Source of the DNA: Companilactobacillus heilongjiangensis
GTDB lineage: Bacteria > Bacillota > Bacilli > Lactobacillales > Lactobacillaceae
Direction: 5' to 3'
DNA: 64,000 nt
NCBI RefSeq assembly: GCF_000831645.3
Contig: NZ_CP012559.1
Span: forward strand, 496,001-560,000
A program made the position numbers and the translations under genes. Below, in pieces: positions 8,863 to 17,089 of this stretch. Position 1 is the first letter of the stretch. Each line of letters opens with the position of its first letter. The notes beneath the pieces are model-generated. The model saw only the letters and a list, made by a program, of their open reading frames with translations. It did no database searches and was not told where the DNA came from.

Positions 8863-9657
8863 ATGATTGAAGCAGTAATTTTTGATTGGGCCGGGACAAC
8901 TGTTGATTACGGTAGTTTGGCTCCAGTTATCGCATTTAAAAAGGCGTTCAAAGATGCCGGTATTGAGTTGAGTGATGAAGATATTCGCCAAGATATGGGC
9001 ATGGCTAAATGGGACCATATTGGTAAGATCTTGGAACTTGATGATGTTAAACAACAATGGGAACAAAAGTATTCAAAAGAACCTAATAATGATGACCGTG
9101 AGAAAATCTATGCAGATTTTCAAGAAGCGTTACTTCGTTATTTGAAAGAATCTACTGAATTAAAGTCCGGGGTATTAAAGACTTTTAACTACCTTAAAGA
9201 ATACGGAATAAAAGTTGCGACAACTACTGGCTATACTGCAGAGATGATGAAAATTGTTCAGGATAAGGCTGCAGAAGCGGGCTATACTCCGGACTTGGTC
9301 ATTACATCAGAAGATGTAAATGGATTAGGTCGTCCAGCACCAGCAATGATTCAATTCATTATGAAGAAATTTGATATTGATGATCCTACTAAAATCATCA
9401 AGGTAGGGGATACTTTGGTTGATATTGAAGAAGGTCAAAATGCTAATGTTAAAACCGTTGGGATAGTTGAAGGTAGCAGTTTGATGGGATTAACACAGGT
9501 TGAATTTGATGAATTGAATACTGAAGAACAAATAACTAAACGTAATGAAGTTAAACGTAGTTTTGAATCAGTTAATACTGATTTTGTGATTGACAGCATC
9601 TATGACTTAGTTCAAATTATTGAATACTTAAATGAATCGATGGATAAAAAATGGTAG
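8863..9657 (+). CDS. phnX: phosphonoacetaldehyde hydrolase
   Basis: PhnX (264 aa) splits the C-P bond of phosphonoacetaldehyde to acetaldehyde and phosphate. It is a HAD enzyme that uses a Schiff base. The nucleophile Asp-8 is in IFDWAGTT, and the Schiff-base lysine is Lys-49 in GMAKWDH, with the adjacent conserved Asp-His. The C-terminal acidic pair is in VGDTLVDIEEG. The length matches characterised PhnX proteins. It lies 18 bases after the second phnE with GGGAGAG upstream, and its end overlaps the start of phnW by seven bases. Together they turn 2-aminoethylphosphonate into acetaldehyde plus phosphate. Confidence 0.95.
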   Translation: MIEAVIFDWAGTTVDYGSLAPVIAFKKAFKDAGIELSDEDIRQDMGMAKWDHIGKILELDDVKQQWEQKYSKEPNNDDREKIYADFQEALLRYLKESTELKSGVLKTFNYLKEYGIKVATTTGYTAEMMKIVQDKAAEAGYTPDLVITSEDVNGLGRPAPAMIQFIMKKFDIDDPTKIIKVGDTLVDIEEGQNANVKTVGIVEGSSLMGLTQVEFDELNTEEQITKRNEVKRSFESVNTDFVIDSIYDLVQIIEYLNESMDKKW

Positions 9658-10742
9658 AAAAATACTTACTCTTAACTCCAGGTCCCTTAACAACTAGTGA
9701 ATCTGTGAAAGCAGCAATGGATTTTGACTATTGTACTTGGGATGATGATTATAAAGAAATTACTCAATCATTTCGTCAATCATTGTTGGATGTAGCACAA
9801 GTTAGTGCTGATGAATATACAGCCGTTCCAATCCAAGGTAGTGGTACTTATGGAGTGGAATCAGTTATTAGTTCAACAATCTCTGATGATGATAAGTTGA
9901 TGATTGCCATCAATGGTGCTTACGGTAAACGAATCAGTGAAATGGCTGACATTTATGGTATTGACCACGTTGATTTGGTAGTTGATGAAAGAGAACCAAT
10001 CACATTGGAAAAGGTAACAGAATATCTTGATAAATATCCTGATATTTCACATTTCGCCATGATCCACTGTGAGACGACTACTGGTATTTTAAATCCTGTT
10101 GAAGATATTATTCCTTACGTCAATGCTCACGGAATTGTTACTATCGTTGATGCAATGAGTAGCTTTGGTGGTGTTCCCATCAATGTTAAAGAAGAAAAAA
10201 TCGACTATTTAATAAGTAGTTCAAACAAATGTATCCAAGGTGTTCCTGGATTTTCATTCGTAATTGCCAGAAAGCAAGTTCTTGAGGCAACACGAGGTTT
10301 ATCAAGAACATTATCACTTGATTTATTTGATCAATATGCTGAAATGGAACGTAATCATGGTAAGTGGAGATTCACTTCACCTACACATGTAGTTCACGCC
10401 TTTTATGAAGCTCTACAAGAGCTAAAAGAAGAGGGCGGTGTAGTTGCTCGACACAAACGTTATGAAAGCAACCAGAAGCATTTAGCTACTGGGATGGAAG
10501 AACTCGGATTTAAAGTTTTGATTGATGAAAAGTATCAATCACCAATCATCACTTCATTCATTTATCCAAATGACGACTTTGATTTTCACGATTTTTATCA
10601 TCAATTGAAACAAGATGGCTTTGTGATTTATCCTGGTAAGATTTCTCAAGTACCAACTTTTAGAATTGGTAATATTGGGGAAGTTTACGATGAGGATATT
10701 ACTGAGTTACTTGTAGCGATTAAAGATATCATTAGTAAATAA
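9651..10742 (+). CDS. phnW: 2-aminoethylphosphonate-pyruvate transaminase
   Basis: PhnW (363 aa) moves the amino group of 2-aminoethylphosphonate to pyruvate, giving phosphonoacetaldehyde (the PhnX substrate) and alanine. It is a class V aminotransferase. The N-terminal YLLLTPGPLTTS motif is typical, the cofactor-binding Asp is in IVDAMSSFGG, and the PLP lysine is near residue 193 in SSSNKCIQGVPGF. The overlap with phnX ensures coupled translation. A strong bidirectional terminator follows directly, so this is the end of the phn operon. Confidence 0.95.
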   Translation: MVEKYLLLTPGPLTTSESVKAAMDFDYCTWDDDYKEITQSFRQSLLDVAQVSADEYTAVPIQGSGTYGVESVISSTISDDDKLMIAINGAYGKRISEMADIYGIDHVDLVVDEREPITLEKVTEYLDKYPDISHFAMIHCETTTGILNPVEDIIPYVNAHGIVTIVDAMSSFGGVPINVKEEKIDYLISSSNKCIQGVPGFSFVIARKQVLEATRGLSRTLSLDLFDQYAEMERNHGKWRFTSPTHVVHAFYEALQELKEEGGVVARHKRYESNQKHLATGMEELGFKVLIDEKYQSPIITSFIYPNDDFDFHDFYHQLKQDGFVIYPGKISQVPTFRIGNIGEVYDEDITELLVAIKDIISK

Positions 10743-10750
10743 GCAAAAGA

Positions 10751-10788
10751 AAAAACGACAATCCTTAATTCGATTGTCGTTTTTTTTA
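10751..10788. terminator. bidirectional terminator after phnW
   Basis: The stem AAAACGACAATC/GATTGTCGTTTT has a T-tract on the right and an A-tract on the left. It serves phnW and the convergent PAP2 gene, whose stop lies within its right flank. Confidence 0.88.
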
Positions 10789-11451
10789 TTGGTCTGAGTT
10801 ATTCAGTTTTAAAATATTACCAACTGAATCATAGTATTTTAGATAAAGCATTACAGAACATTCCCACCAAGCGCCAGCTAATAACATACTGCCGACAGTA
10901 TCACTGAGAAAGTGTCCACGTAAATATACTCGAGAAATCGCAACGACTATCAACCAGATAATTAACAGTACGTTGATAGTATGTCGATTTGACAGTGACT
11001 TGAACATTGGTAGTACTAAAAATATTAAAGTCATGATAACTAACATAGTCCCAAAAACATGTCCACTGGGAAAACTGAAACCTGAAGCAGGGATGATTTT
11101 ACCAGTCGGTCTGGATCTTTTTACGGTTATTTTAATTAGATAGGAAATAATATTCCCACCGATTAAAACAAAGCCAATCCAGAAACTTGAATCTTTTTTA
11201 CCCATTCGATAGAGCAAAAGCATCATGATGATTAAATAAATTACATCCATGAGTGGACTACCGAGAAAGGTAATAAACGAAAAAATCTTTGTGTCGAACG
11301 GTGAAGTTATAGCACTAAAGATATCTTGGGCAGCGTGATCGATACCACCAATGAAAGGACTGTTGGTAACAATCAGTATTTCTAACAGAAAAAATGCGAC
11401 TACGTAAATTATGGTGAGCCATTTTCTGCGACTATTTTCTTTGAATATCAA
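10786..11451 (-). CDS. PAP2-family membrane phosphatase
   Basis: A membrane-embedded phosphatase (221 aa) with about six hydrophobic segments. The three motifs of type-2 phosphatidic acid phosphatases are intact: KRSRPTG (within the K-x6-RP motif), PSGH in FSFPSGHVFG, and SR-x5-H-x3-D in SRVYLRGHFLSD. Members hydrolyse phosphatidate, phosphatidylglycerophosphate or undecaprenyl pyrophosphate on the outer membrane face. Which of these applies is not decidable here. Its location between the phn and pst regions is suggestive of phosphate metabolism, but no shared regulatory site was seen. Confidence 0.88.
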   Translation of the reverse strand: MIFKENSRRKWLTIIYVVAFFLLEILIVTNSPFIGGIDHAAQDIFSAITSPFDTKIFSFITFLGSPLMDVIYLIIMMLLLYRMGKKDSSFWIGFVLIGGNIISYLIKITVKRSRPTGKIIPASGFSFPSGHVFGTMLVIMTLIFLVLPMFKSLSNRHTINVLLIIWLIVVAISRVYLRGHFLSDTVGSMLLAGAWWECSVMLYLKYYDSVGNILKLNNSDQ

Positions 11452-11642
11452 AATATGAACTCCTTTGAAACCAGAATGATAAGAACTCCCCCTTATCTAT
11501 TCTTAAGCTTTGATTGTAATATTATTTTCATAAGAAATACAGGTATTTACATAAAATTTTAAAATATATTTAATCGTACAAATAAATATACCTGCAGAAT
11601 AATTAAATGTTATAATTTGGGTTACTAAAAAGGAGGCTGAAA

Positions 11643-11888
11643 ATGCTCACATTAATGGCAGCCAGTTCCAGTAGTTCAGCACCACTGTTAATCGCTATTG
11701 GAGCGGCTATTCTCGTGATTATTTGGTTATTTATCAAAACGGGGATTGCTTTATTACATCATCCACTCATCGGAATAATTCTGATTTTACTAGGAGTTTT
11801 AGGATTATGGAATTATCTGATCATTGGTATCGGGGTAATTGTAGGTGGAATAGTTTTCTTATTTGTATCACGATTCTTTAATAATTAA
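11643..11888 (+). CDS. small two-segment membrane protein, unknown function
   Basis: An 81-aa protein, almost entirely hydrophobic, with helices at about residues 15-35 and 40-75. A Ser-rich N-terminus (AASSSSSAP) precedes them. A strong AAAGGAGG lies at the right spacing before the ATG, and a terminator follows ten bases after the stop, so a real monocistronic gene is likely. I do not recognise a family. It may be a small stress or envelope protein, but nothing in the sequence proves this. Confidence 0.7.
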   Translation: MLTLMAASSSSSAPLLIAIGAAILVIIWLFIKTGIALLHHPLIGIILILLGVLGLWNYLIIGIGVIVGGIVFLFVSRFFNN

Positions 11889-11898
11889 TGAAAATGGG

Positions 11899-11924
11899 AC
11901 AAGGCGAAAGCCTTGTTTTTTTGT
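11899..11924 (+). terminator. terminator of the small membrane protein gene
   Basis: Stem ACAAGGC, tetraloop GAAA, stem GCCTTGT, then a run of T. Confidence 0.85.
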
Positions 11925-11928
11925 TTTC

Positions 11929-11960
11929 GTAGGTGAATGTTCTCAGACCTGGAGGCGGAA
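11929..11960. repeat. remnant of an R-element right arm
   Basis: The segment TTCTCAGACCTGGAGGCGG resembles the right terminus of full R elements (for example R7: ATTCTCATACCTGGAGACG), but there is no core or left arm. It looks like a solo end left after deletion. The similarity is short, so this is tentative. Confidence 0.45.
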
Positions 11961-12053
11961 CCAGAATAAAGATTAATCGTGTCACATTATTTGATAACAA
12001 ATTAAATTATGAACAAGATTAAATATTTGATTTTTCCTTAAAATTGTTCGATG

Positions 12054-12067
12054 ATAACGTTTGCAAG
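12054..12067. promoter_or_regulatory. cre-like site upstream of pox
   Basis: TGATAACGTTTGCA matches 12 of 14 positions of the CcpA operator consensus TGWAANCGNTNWCA. Pyruvate oxidase genes of lactobacilli are known CcpA targets, which supports a role in glucose repression (inference). Confidence 0.6.
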
Positions 12068-12124
12068 CAGTATATAAAGTAATACAATTTTTTATCGAAA
12101 CTTTGCAGAGGGAAAGTGGAAAAA

Positions 12125-13885
12125 ATGACAAAAATGATTGCTGGACAAGCTTTAGTTAAAGTTCTTGAGGACTGGGATGTTGATCACATTTATGGTGTTC
12201 CCGGTGGTTCAATTAACCATACAGTTGAAGGTCTTTATTTAGAGAAGGATAAAATTAAATATATTCAAGTACGTCATGAAGAGGTTGGTGCGATTGCCGC
12301 TTCGGCTGACGCTAAATTTACTGGTAAAATCGGAGTAACTTTTGGTTCTGCTGGTCCTGGTGCTACGCATTTGTTCAATGGTTTGTATGATGCCAAGATG
12401 GATCACGTACCCGTTTTGGCTTTGGTTGGTCAAGTTCCACAGGAGAATATGAATACCAACTATTTCCAAGAAATGGATGAGGGTCCAATGTTTGCGGATG
12501 TGGCAGTTTTCAATCGGACTGTAACAACTGCTGAACAGATTCCTTATGTTATCAATCAAGCTATTCGTGAAGCTTATCGTCAAAAGGGTGTTGCGGTAGT
12601 TATCTTGCCTGAGAATTTGACTAGTGCTGAGATTGACTACGTCCCAAGCAAGACGCCAAAGACGGTTGAACAAACTTATACACAAACAATCAATCCAGAA
12701 GATATTCAAAATACCTTGAAGATGTTAAAGGAAGCTAAGCATCCGCTAGTTTATGCTGGACGTGGTTTGCTAGGTGCCAAAAATGTTTTGACTAAGTTTT
12801 CTGAGCAATTCAATGTCCCAGTTATGACAACGGTTCCCGCAACTGGTGTTATCAGTAGTGACCACCCTAACTTTATTGGAACATTTGGTCGTTTAGGTAC
12901 TAAGTCTGGATTTGAAGCTTTACAACACACTGATTTAATTCTGTTCATTGGTTCAGAATTTCCATTTGCTAGATTCTGGCCAGAAGGTGTCAAAATTATC
13001 GATGTAAATAATAATCCTTATGATATCGGTAAAACAGTTGATGTTGACTATGCAGTGATTGCTGATGCTAAGAGTTATTTGCAAGGTTTGATTGATACGA
13101 AGGAGACTTTACCAGCTGGTGTTTGGTTGAAAGCTAACCAAGAAAATAAAACTAACTGGGATAAGTGGCTTGATAGTCGTGCTACCGATGACAGTCAAGG
13201 CTTGAATCCTGAAACAATTACTAAGAAAATGGCTGAAATGGCTGGTCCTAATGATACATATGGTGTTGATACGGGTAATGTCACAGAATTTGGTGTTCGT
13301 GGATTGCCAATGAATCACAACCAGCGTTTTGCTTTGTCAGGATTATTTGCCACAATGGGCTTTGGTCTACCTGCTGGATTGGCTGGTGCTTTAAGTGTGC
13401 CTGACGCTCAAGCTTGGACGTTGTCAGGTGATGGTGGCTTTTCAATGGTTGCTCCTGATTTAATTACGGAAGCTAGATATGAATTGCCAGTTATCAATGT
13501 GATTCTTTCAAATGAAAGATTAGGTTTCATCTATTACGAGCAGGTTGCCTCTAAACAACACTTGTATGGTGTCGATTTGACTGGAGCTGACTGGGCTAAA
13601 GTTGCTGAAGGACTTGGCGGCATTGGCTTTACCGTTAGTTCAATCAAGGAAGCTGACGAAGTCTTTGGCAAAATCAAGGAATTGCAAGCTAATGGCAACA
13701 AGAAGCCAATCGTAGTCAATGCAGTTATTAGACAAGTTGATCCAATTGCGACTGCTTTCATGCCAATGGATGCTAAATTGTATGGTCAAGATGCAGTAGA
13801 TGAGTTTGCTAAAAAGTACGAAATTGACCCTAAGACTCAACCAGCTCTAGGTGAATTATTGCGTGCTCAAGGCGATAATCTTTAA
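12125..13885 (+). CDS. pox: pyruvate oxidase
   Basis: A TPP- and FAD-dependent oxidase that converts pyruvate, phosphate and O2 to acetyl phosphate, CO2 and H2O2. It is 586 aa from the ATG at 12125; an in-frame GTG at 12116 sits too close to the AGAGGG ribosome site. The catalytic glutamate segment is in VRHEEVGAIAASADAK, the pyrimidine-binding domain starts with HIYGVPGGS, and the TPP-diphosphate motif is LSGDGGFSMVAPDLIT with Asn in VILSN. The order PYR, FAD, PP domain and the length fit Pox/SpxB rather than acetolactate synthase. A cre-like site lies 58 bp upstream, and a terminator follows. It consumes phosphate, and it generates ATP potential under aerobic, glucose-poor conditions. Confidence 0.93.
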   Translation: MTKMIAGQALVKVLEDWDVDHIYGVPGGSINHTVEGLYLEKDKIKYIQVRHEEVGAIAASADAKFTGKIGVTFGSAGPGATHLFNGLYDAKMDHVPVLALVGQVPQENMNTNYFQEMDEGPMFADVAVFNRTVTTAEQIPYVINQAIREAYRQKGVAVVILPENLTSAEIDYVPSKTPKTVEQTYTQTINPEDIQNTLKMLKEAKHPLVYAGRGLLGAKNVLTKFSEQFNVPVMTTVPATGVISSDHPNFIGTFGRLGTKSGFEALQHTDLILFIGSEFPFARFWPEGVKIIDVNNNPYDIGKTVDVDYAVIADAKSYLQGLIDTKETLPAGVWLKANQENKTNWDKWLDSRATDDSQGLNPETITKKMAEMAGPNDTYGVDTGNVTEFGVRGLPMNHNQRFALSGLFATMGFGLPAGLAGALSVPDAQAWTLSGDGGFSMVAPDLITEARYELPVINVILSNERLGFIYYEQVASKQHLYGVDLTGADWAKVAEGLGGIGFTVSSIKEADEVFGKIKELQANGNKKPIVVNAVIRQVDPIATAFMPMDAKLYGQDAVDEFAKKYEIDPKTQPALGELLRAQGDNL

Positions 13886-13931
13886 TTGATTAATTTTCAA
13901 CCTTTAGATTATTTGATAAACAAGTAAAATA

Positions 13932-13964
13932 AGAGACGGGTCAAGAGGATGACTCGTCTTTTTA
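13932..13964 (+). terminator. terminator of pox
   Basis: Stem GACGGGTCA/TGACTCGTC with a short loop, then TTTTT. Confidence 0.8.
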
Positions 13965-13986
13965 TTTACAAATGAGGGGTTTGTCT

Positions 13987-14310
13987 ATGTCAATTGATAG
14001 TATTGAAGATTTGAAAAAAGCAACAAGCAATAATGAATCAGCTTTTGAGGTTTCCGGTGCTGCGTATGATTTGTGTTATGAAATTCATATGCAACAAGTT
14101 GTTGGTAGTGCTAATGACTGGTCGATTGCTGTAACGCATGGTTGGATGGCGATAATTACGCTATTTAATCACAAGGTTCATCGTGCATTTATGAGTCAGA
14201 AAAAGAAAGATTTAGCGGATTTGAAACATGTGATTTTCCGTCACTACATTATTAAGAAGACGGATGATCAGAATAAATATGAACTAGTTTTAAGAGCTCA
14301 AGTTGATTGA
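13987..14310 (+). CDS. small cytosolic protein, unknown function
   Basis: A 107-aa protein with no signal peptide or clear membrane helix. The start is the ATG at 13987, with GAGGGG seven bases upstream; an ATG 15 bases earlier overlaps the ribosome site. The middle is mixed hydrophobic (WSIAVTHGWMAIITLFNH). The C-terminus is Lys-rich (MSQKKKDLADLKHVIFRHYIIKK). It is monocistronic between two terminators. I do not recognise the family. Confidence 0.65.
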   Translation: MSIDSIEDLKKATSNNESAFEVSGAAYDLCYEIHMQQVVGSANDWSIAVTHGWMAIITLFNHKVHRAFMSQKKKDLADLKHVIFRHYIIKKTDDQNKYELVLRAQVD

Positions 14311-14362
14311 TTGTTTTCTAAGGAAGATTTATGTAACAAATCAGCTTGAAGTACAGGACAAC

Positions 14363-14401
14363 AAAAAAGAGATAATTCTTAATTGAATTATCTCTTTTTA
14401 T
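14363..14401. terminator. bidirectional terminator before pstB
   Basis: Stem AAAGAGATAATTC/GAATTATCTCTTT with A and T tracts on opposite sides. It ends both the 13987 gene and the pst operon, directly after the pstB stop. Confidence 0.88.
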
Positions 14402-15195
14402 TATCCAAAGTTTCCAGAAACGTAATCATCGGTTGCTTGCATCTTTGGATTAGTGAAGACATTAACTGTCGAATTATATTCAATGATGTGACCTAAGTGT
14501 AAGAACGCTGTGTAGTCACTGATACGTGATGCTTGTTGGAGATTATGTGTCACGATGATGATTGAGTAGTCTTTCTTCAATTCTTGCAATGTTTCTTCGA
14601 TCTTCGATGTTGAGATTGGATCTAGCGCACTGGCAGGTTCGTCTAGTAACAAAATATCGGGGTGCATGGCAATTGATCTGGCAATGCATAGTCGTTGTTG
14701 TTGACCACCTGATAATGCTAGAGCACTTTTATTCAAGTCATCTTTGACTTCATCCCACAAGGCAGCGCCACGTAAACTTTGTTCCAAGCGTTCTTCCAGT
14801 TCGTCTTTTCCTTTAATACCAACATTCTTTAATGGAAAAGTGATATTTTCACGAATAGATTTAGCAAATGGATTTGGTCTTTGAAAAACCATTCCAATGT
14901 GCTGACGGACTTCATAAACGTTGATCTTTTTACTATTGATGTCCACATTTCGATACATGATATTGCCATCCACACGGGCAACTTTATCGTTCATTCGATT
15001 TAAGCAACGAAGAAATGTTGACTTACCACAACCAGAGGCACCGATTAGGGCAGTGATTTTGTAACGTGGAAAATCCATATTAGCGTCGAAGATGGCGTGA
15101 TTGTCACCATAGTAGACTTGTAAATCTTTAGTTGAGAGTGCCTTCTTTTCCGGGATATCAGTTATATATGATTCATTTAAGTTATATTCTTTCAA
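14401..15195 (-). CDS. pstB: phosphate ABC transporter ATP-binding protein
   Basis: ATPase of the high-affinity phosphate importer (264 aa). Motifs: Walker A GASGCGKST, signature LSGGQQQRLCIARS, Walker B DILLLDEPASALDP, switch His in IIIVTHNLQQ. The start is a TTG at 15195, behind GAGGTCC on the minus strand. It is the last gene of pstSCAB. A terminator begins at its stop codon, so no phoU and no second pstB follow, unlike the common lactobacillar layout with two pstB genes and phoU. Confidence 0.94.
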   Translation of the reverse strand: MKEYNLNESYITDIPEKKALSTKDLQVYYGDNHAIFDANMDFPRYKITALIGASGCGKSTFLRCLNRMNDKVARVDGNIMYRNVDINSKKINVYEVRQHIGMVFQRPNPFAKSIRENITFPLKNVGIKGKDELEERLEQSLRGAALWDEVKDDLNKSALALSGGQQQRLCIARSIAMHPDILLLDEPASALDPISTSKIEETLQELKKDYSIIIVTHNLQQASRISDYTAFLHLGHIIEYNSTVNVFTNPKMQATDDYVSGNFG

Positions 15196-15206
15196 AAGCT
15201 AGGACC

Positions 15207-16094
15207 TCATTTCGTTGCAGTAATTTTTTTGTACAGTTTATTACCCAAGAAACGTGCTCCTAGGTTGAAAAGCAAAATAACGATGATCAAGACGGCAGAT
15301 GATGCACTTGAAATTAAGTTGGCATCGGGAGTAACACTCTCAGTATTAACTTTCCAAATGTGTACGGCTAGTGTTTCAGCGGGACGCATTGGATTCAAGA
15401 AACTAGTAGCTGAGAAAATATTCCAATTAGTGTAATCAACTGTTGGAGCACTTTGACCAGCTGTGTAGATTAAAGCAGCAGCTTCACCGAAAATTCTTCC
15501 GGCACTGAGGATTAAACCAGTCAAGATACCAGGTAGAGCGGCTGGTAAGATGATTTTTGTAGTAGTCTTCCAGTTCGAAAGACCAAGTGACATTCCAGCT
15601 TCTCTTTGCAAGTTAGGCACACTGCGGAGCGATTCTTCAATATTTCTTGTTAATAGCGGTAAGTTGAAGAAAGTCAAAGCAATGGCACCAGAGAGAATTG
15701 AGAAACCAAGATTTAATTTAATAACAAATAGTAAGTAGCCGAATAAGCCGACAACCACTGAAGGTAGGGAACTCAATACTTCGACACTGGTTCTGATTAA
15801 GCCAGTGAACCAATTATCGGCAGCGTATTCAGATAAGTAAATTCCGGCACCTAAACCAATTGGTAATGAAACGATAATTGTTAAAACTAGTAAATAAAGA
15901 GAATTGAATAGTTGATCACGAATCCCACCACCAGCACTGAATGACTGAGCGGGAGACGTTAGGAAATGCCAAGAAATATCAGGCACCCCGTTAAAGAGAA
16001 TATAACCTAGAATTGCTACCAATATTAAGATGACCGCTGCTACTAACACATAAATAACGCCTGAAGCAACACGGTCCCATTTTTTTGCATTCAT
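15207..16094 (-). CDS. pstA: phosphate ABC transporter permease PstA
   Basis: Membrane permease (295 aa) forming the phosphate channel with PstC. About six hydrophobic segments are visible, and the coupling loop is in QREAGMSLGLSNWKTTTKI. The ATG follows directly on the pstC stop (TAGATG), and the ribosome site GAGGTCG lies inside the end of pstC. Length and motifs are standard for the family. Confidence 0.93.
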   Translation of the reverse strand: MNAKKWDRVASGVIYVLVAAVILILVAILGYILFNGVPDISWHFLTSPAQSFSAGGGIRDQLFNSLYLLVLTIIVSLPIGLGAGIYLSEYAADNWFTGLIRTSVEVLSSLPSVVVGLFGYLLFVIKLNLGFSILSGAIALTFFNLPLLTRNIEESLRSVPNLQREAGMSLGLSNWKTTTKIILPAALPGILTGLILSAGRIFGEAAALIYTAGQSAPTVDYTNWNIFSATSFLNPMRPAETLAVHIWKVNTESVTPDANLISSASSAVLIIVILLFNLGARFLGNKLYKKITATK

Positions 16095-17012
16095 CTAGAA
16101 ACGACCTCGCTTTCCAATGAATTTAACAAGCATATTGAGAACTAGAGACATTAACAACAGAATCAGGGCTAATGACCAGAGGGCATTGTTAGGTAAAGTA
16201 CCCATGACCGTGTTACCAATATCGGTAGTTAATTTACTTGTCAAAGTTGATGCGGGAGAAATTAAGTTTTTAGGCATCAAAGCGGCGTTACCAATAACCA
16301 TTTGTACAGCCAAAGCTTCACCGAAAGCTCGAGCCATACCGAAAATAATGGCAGTTAAAATACCTGGTACGGCGGCACGTAAGATGACTTTGTAAATCGT
16401 TTGCCATCTAGTGGCACCTAGCGCTAATGATGCTTGACGATAATAGAGGGGTACTGACTTCAAACTATCGACTGACAGTGAAGTAATTGTAGGTAAAATC
16501 ATTACGAATAGAACCAATGTACCTGATAGGATACCGAATCCCGTACCGCCAAAAAGATGTCTGATAAAAGGTACGATAACGGATAATCCAATAAATCCAT
16601 AAACAACTGAAGGAATACCAACTAGTAACTCAATAACGGGTTGTAAAATCTTACTACCGTTTTTACTTGAGAATTCAGCCATGAAGATAGCGACACCTAA
16701 GGCAAATGGAGTGGCCAACAAGGCTGCTAAGAGGGTAACGCTGAAGGAAGTTACGATCATTGGCAATGCACCAACATCGGGATGTCCTTGAGCATCAGTT
16801 GCTCCGGGGTTCCAGTTAGATTTAGTTAGAAAGTCGAGCACTCTAACATGATCTTTAGTGAAAGTTGCTAATCCTTTAGAAGCAATAAAATAGAGGATAC
16901 AAGTAACTAGTAAAATGATTAAACCTATACAAAAATAACAAATTCCCTTGCCAAAGTAGTCTTGAAAAGTGGCTTTGGATTTCGCTTGTAATTTTTTTTG
17001 AATATCATCCAT
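16095..17012 (-). CDS. pstC: phosphate ABC transporter permease PstC
   Basis: Partner permease of PstA (305 aa from the ATG at 17012; a GTG three codons earlier is only one base from the AGGAG site and is unlikely). A cytosolic Lys-rich N-terminus precedes six or more hydrophobic segments. The coupling loop is in YRQASLALGATRWQTIYKV. A hairpin terminator separates it from pstS, which should make pstS mRNA more abundant than the permease part. Confidence 0.92.
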   Translation of the reverse strand: MDDIQKKLQAKSKATFQDYFGKGICYFCIGLIILLVTCILYFIASKGLATFTKDHVRVLDFLTKSNWNPGATDAQGHPDVGALPMIVTSFSVTLLAALLATPFALGVAIFMAEFSSKNGSKILQPVIELLVGIPSVVYGFIGLSVIVPFIRHLFGGTGFGILSGTLVLFVMILPTITSLSVDSLKSVPLYYRQASLALGATRWQTIYKVILRAAVPGILTAIIFGMARAFGEALAVQMVIGNAALMPKNLISPASTLTSKLTTDIGNTVMGTLPNNALWSLALILLLMSLVLNMLVKFIGKRGRF

Positions 17013-17033
17013 GGGAATCACACTCCTGTATAT

Positions 17034-17083
17034 TAAAAAAAAGAACCTCGACCAGGATTAGGCAAGGTTGAAGTTCTTTTTAT
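17034..17083 (-). terminator. intra-operon terminator between pstS and pstC
   Basis: On the minus strand AAGAACTTCAACC pairs imperfectly with the GGTCGAGGTTCTT arm and is followed by a long T run. It lies in the 70 bp between pstS and pstC, and probably tunes the binding-protein to permease ratio. Confidence 0.75.
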
Positions 17084-17089
17084 AATTGA

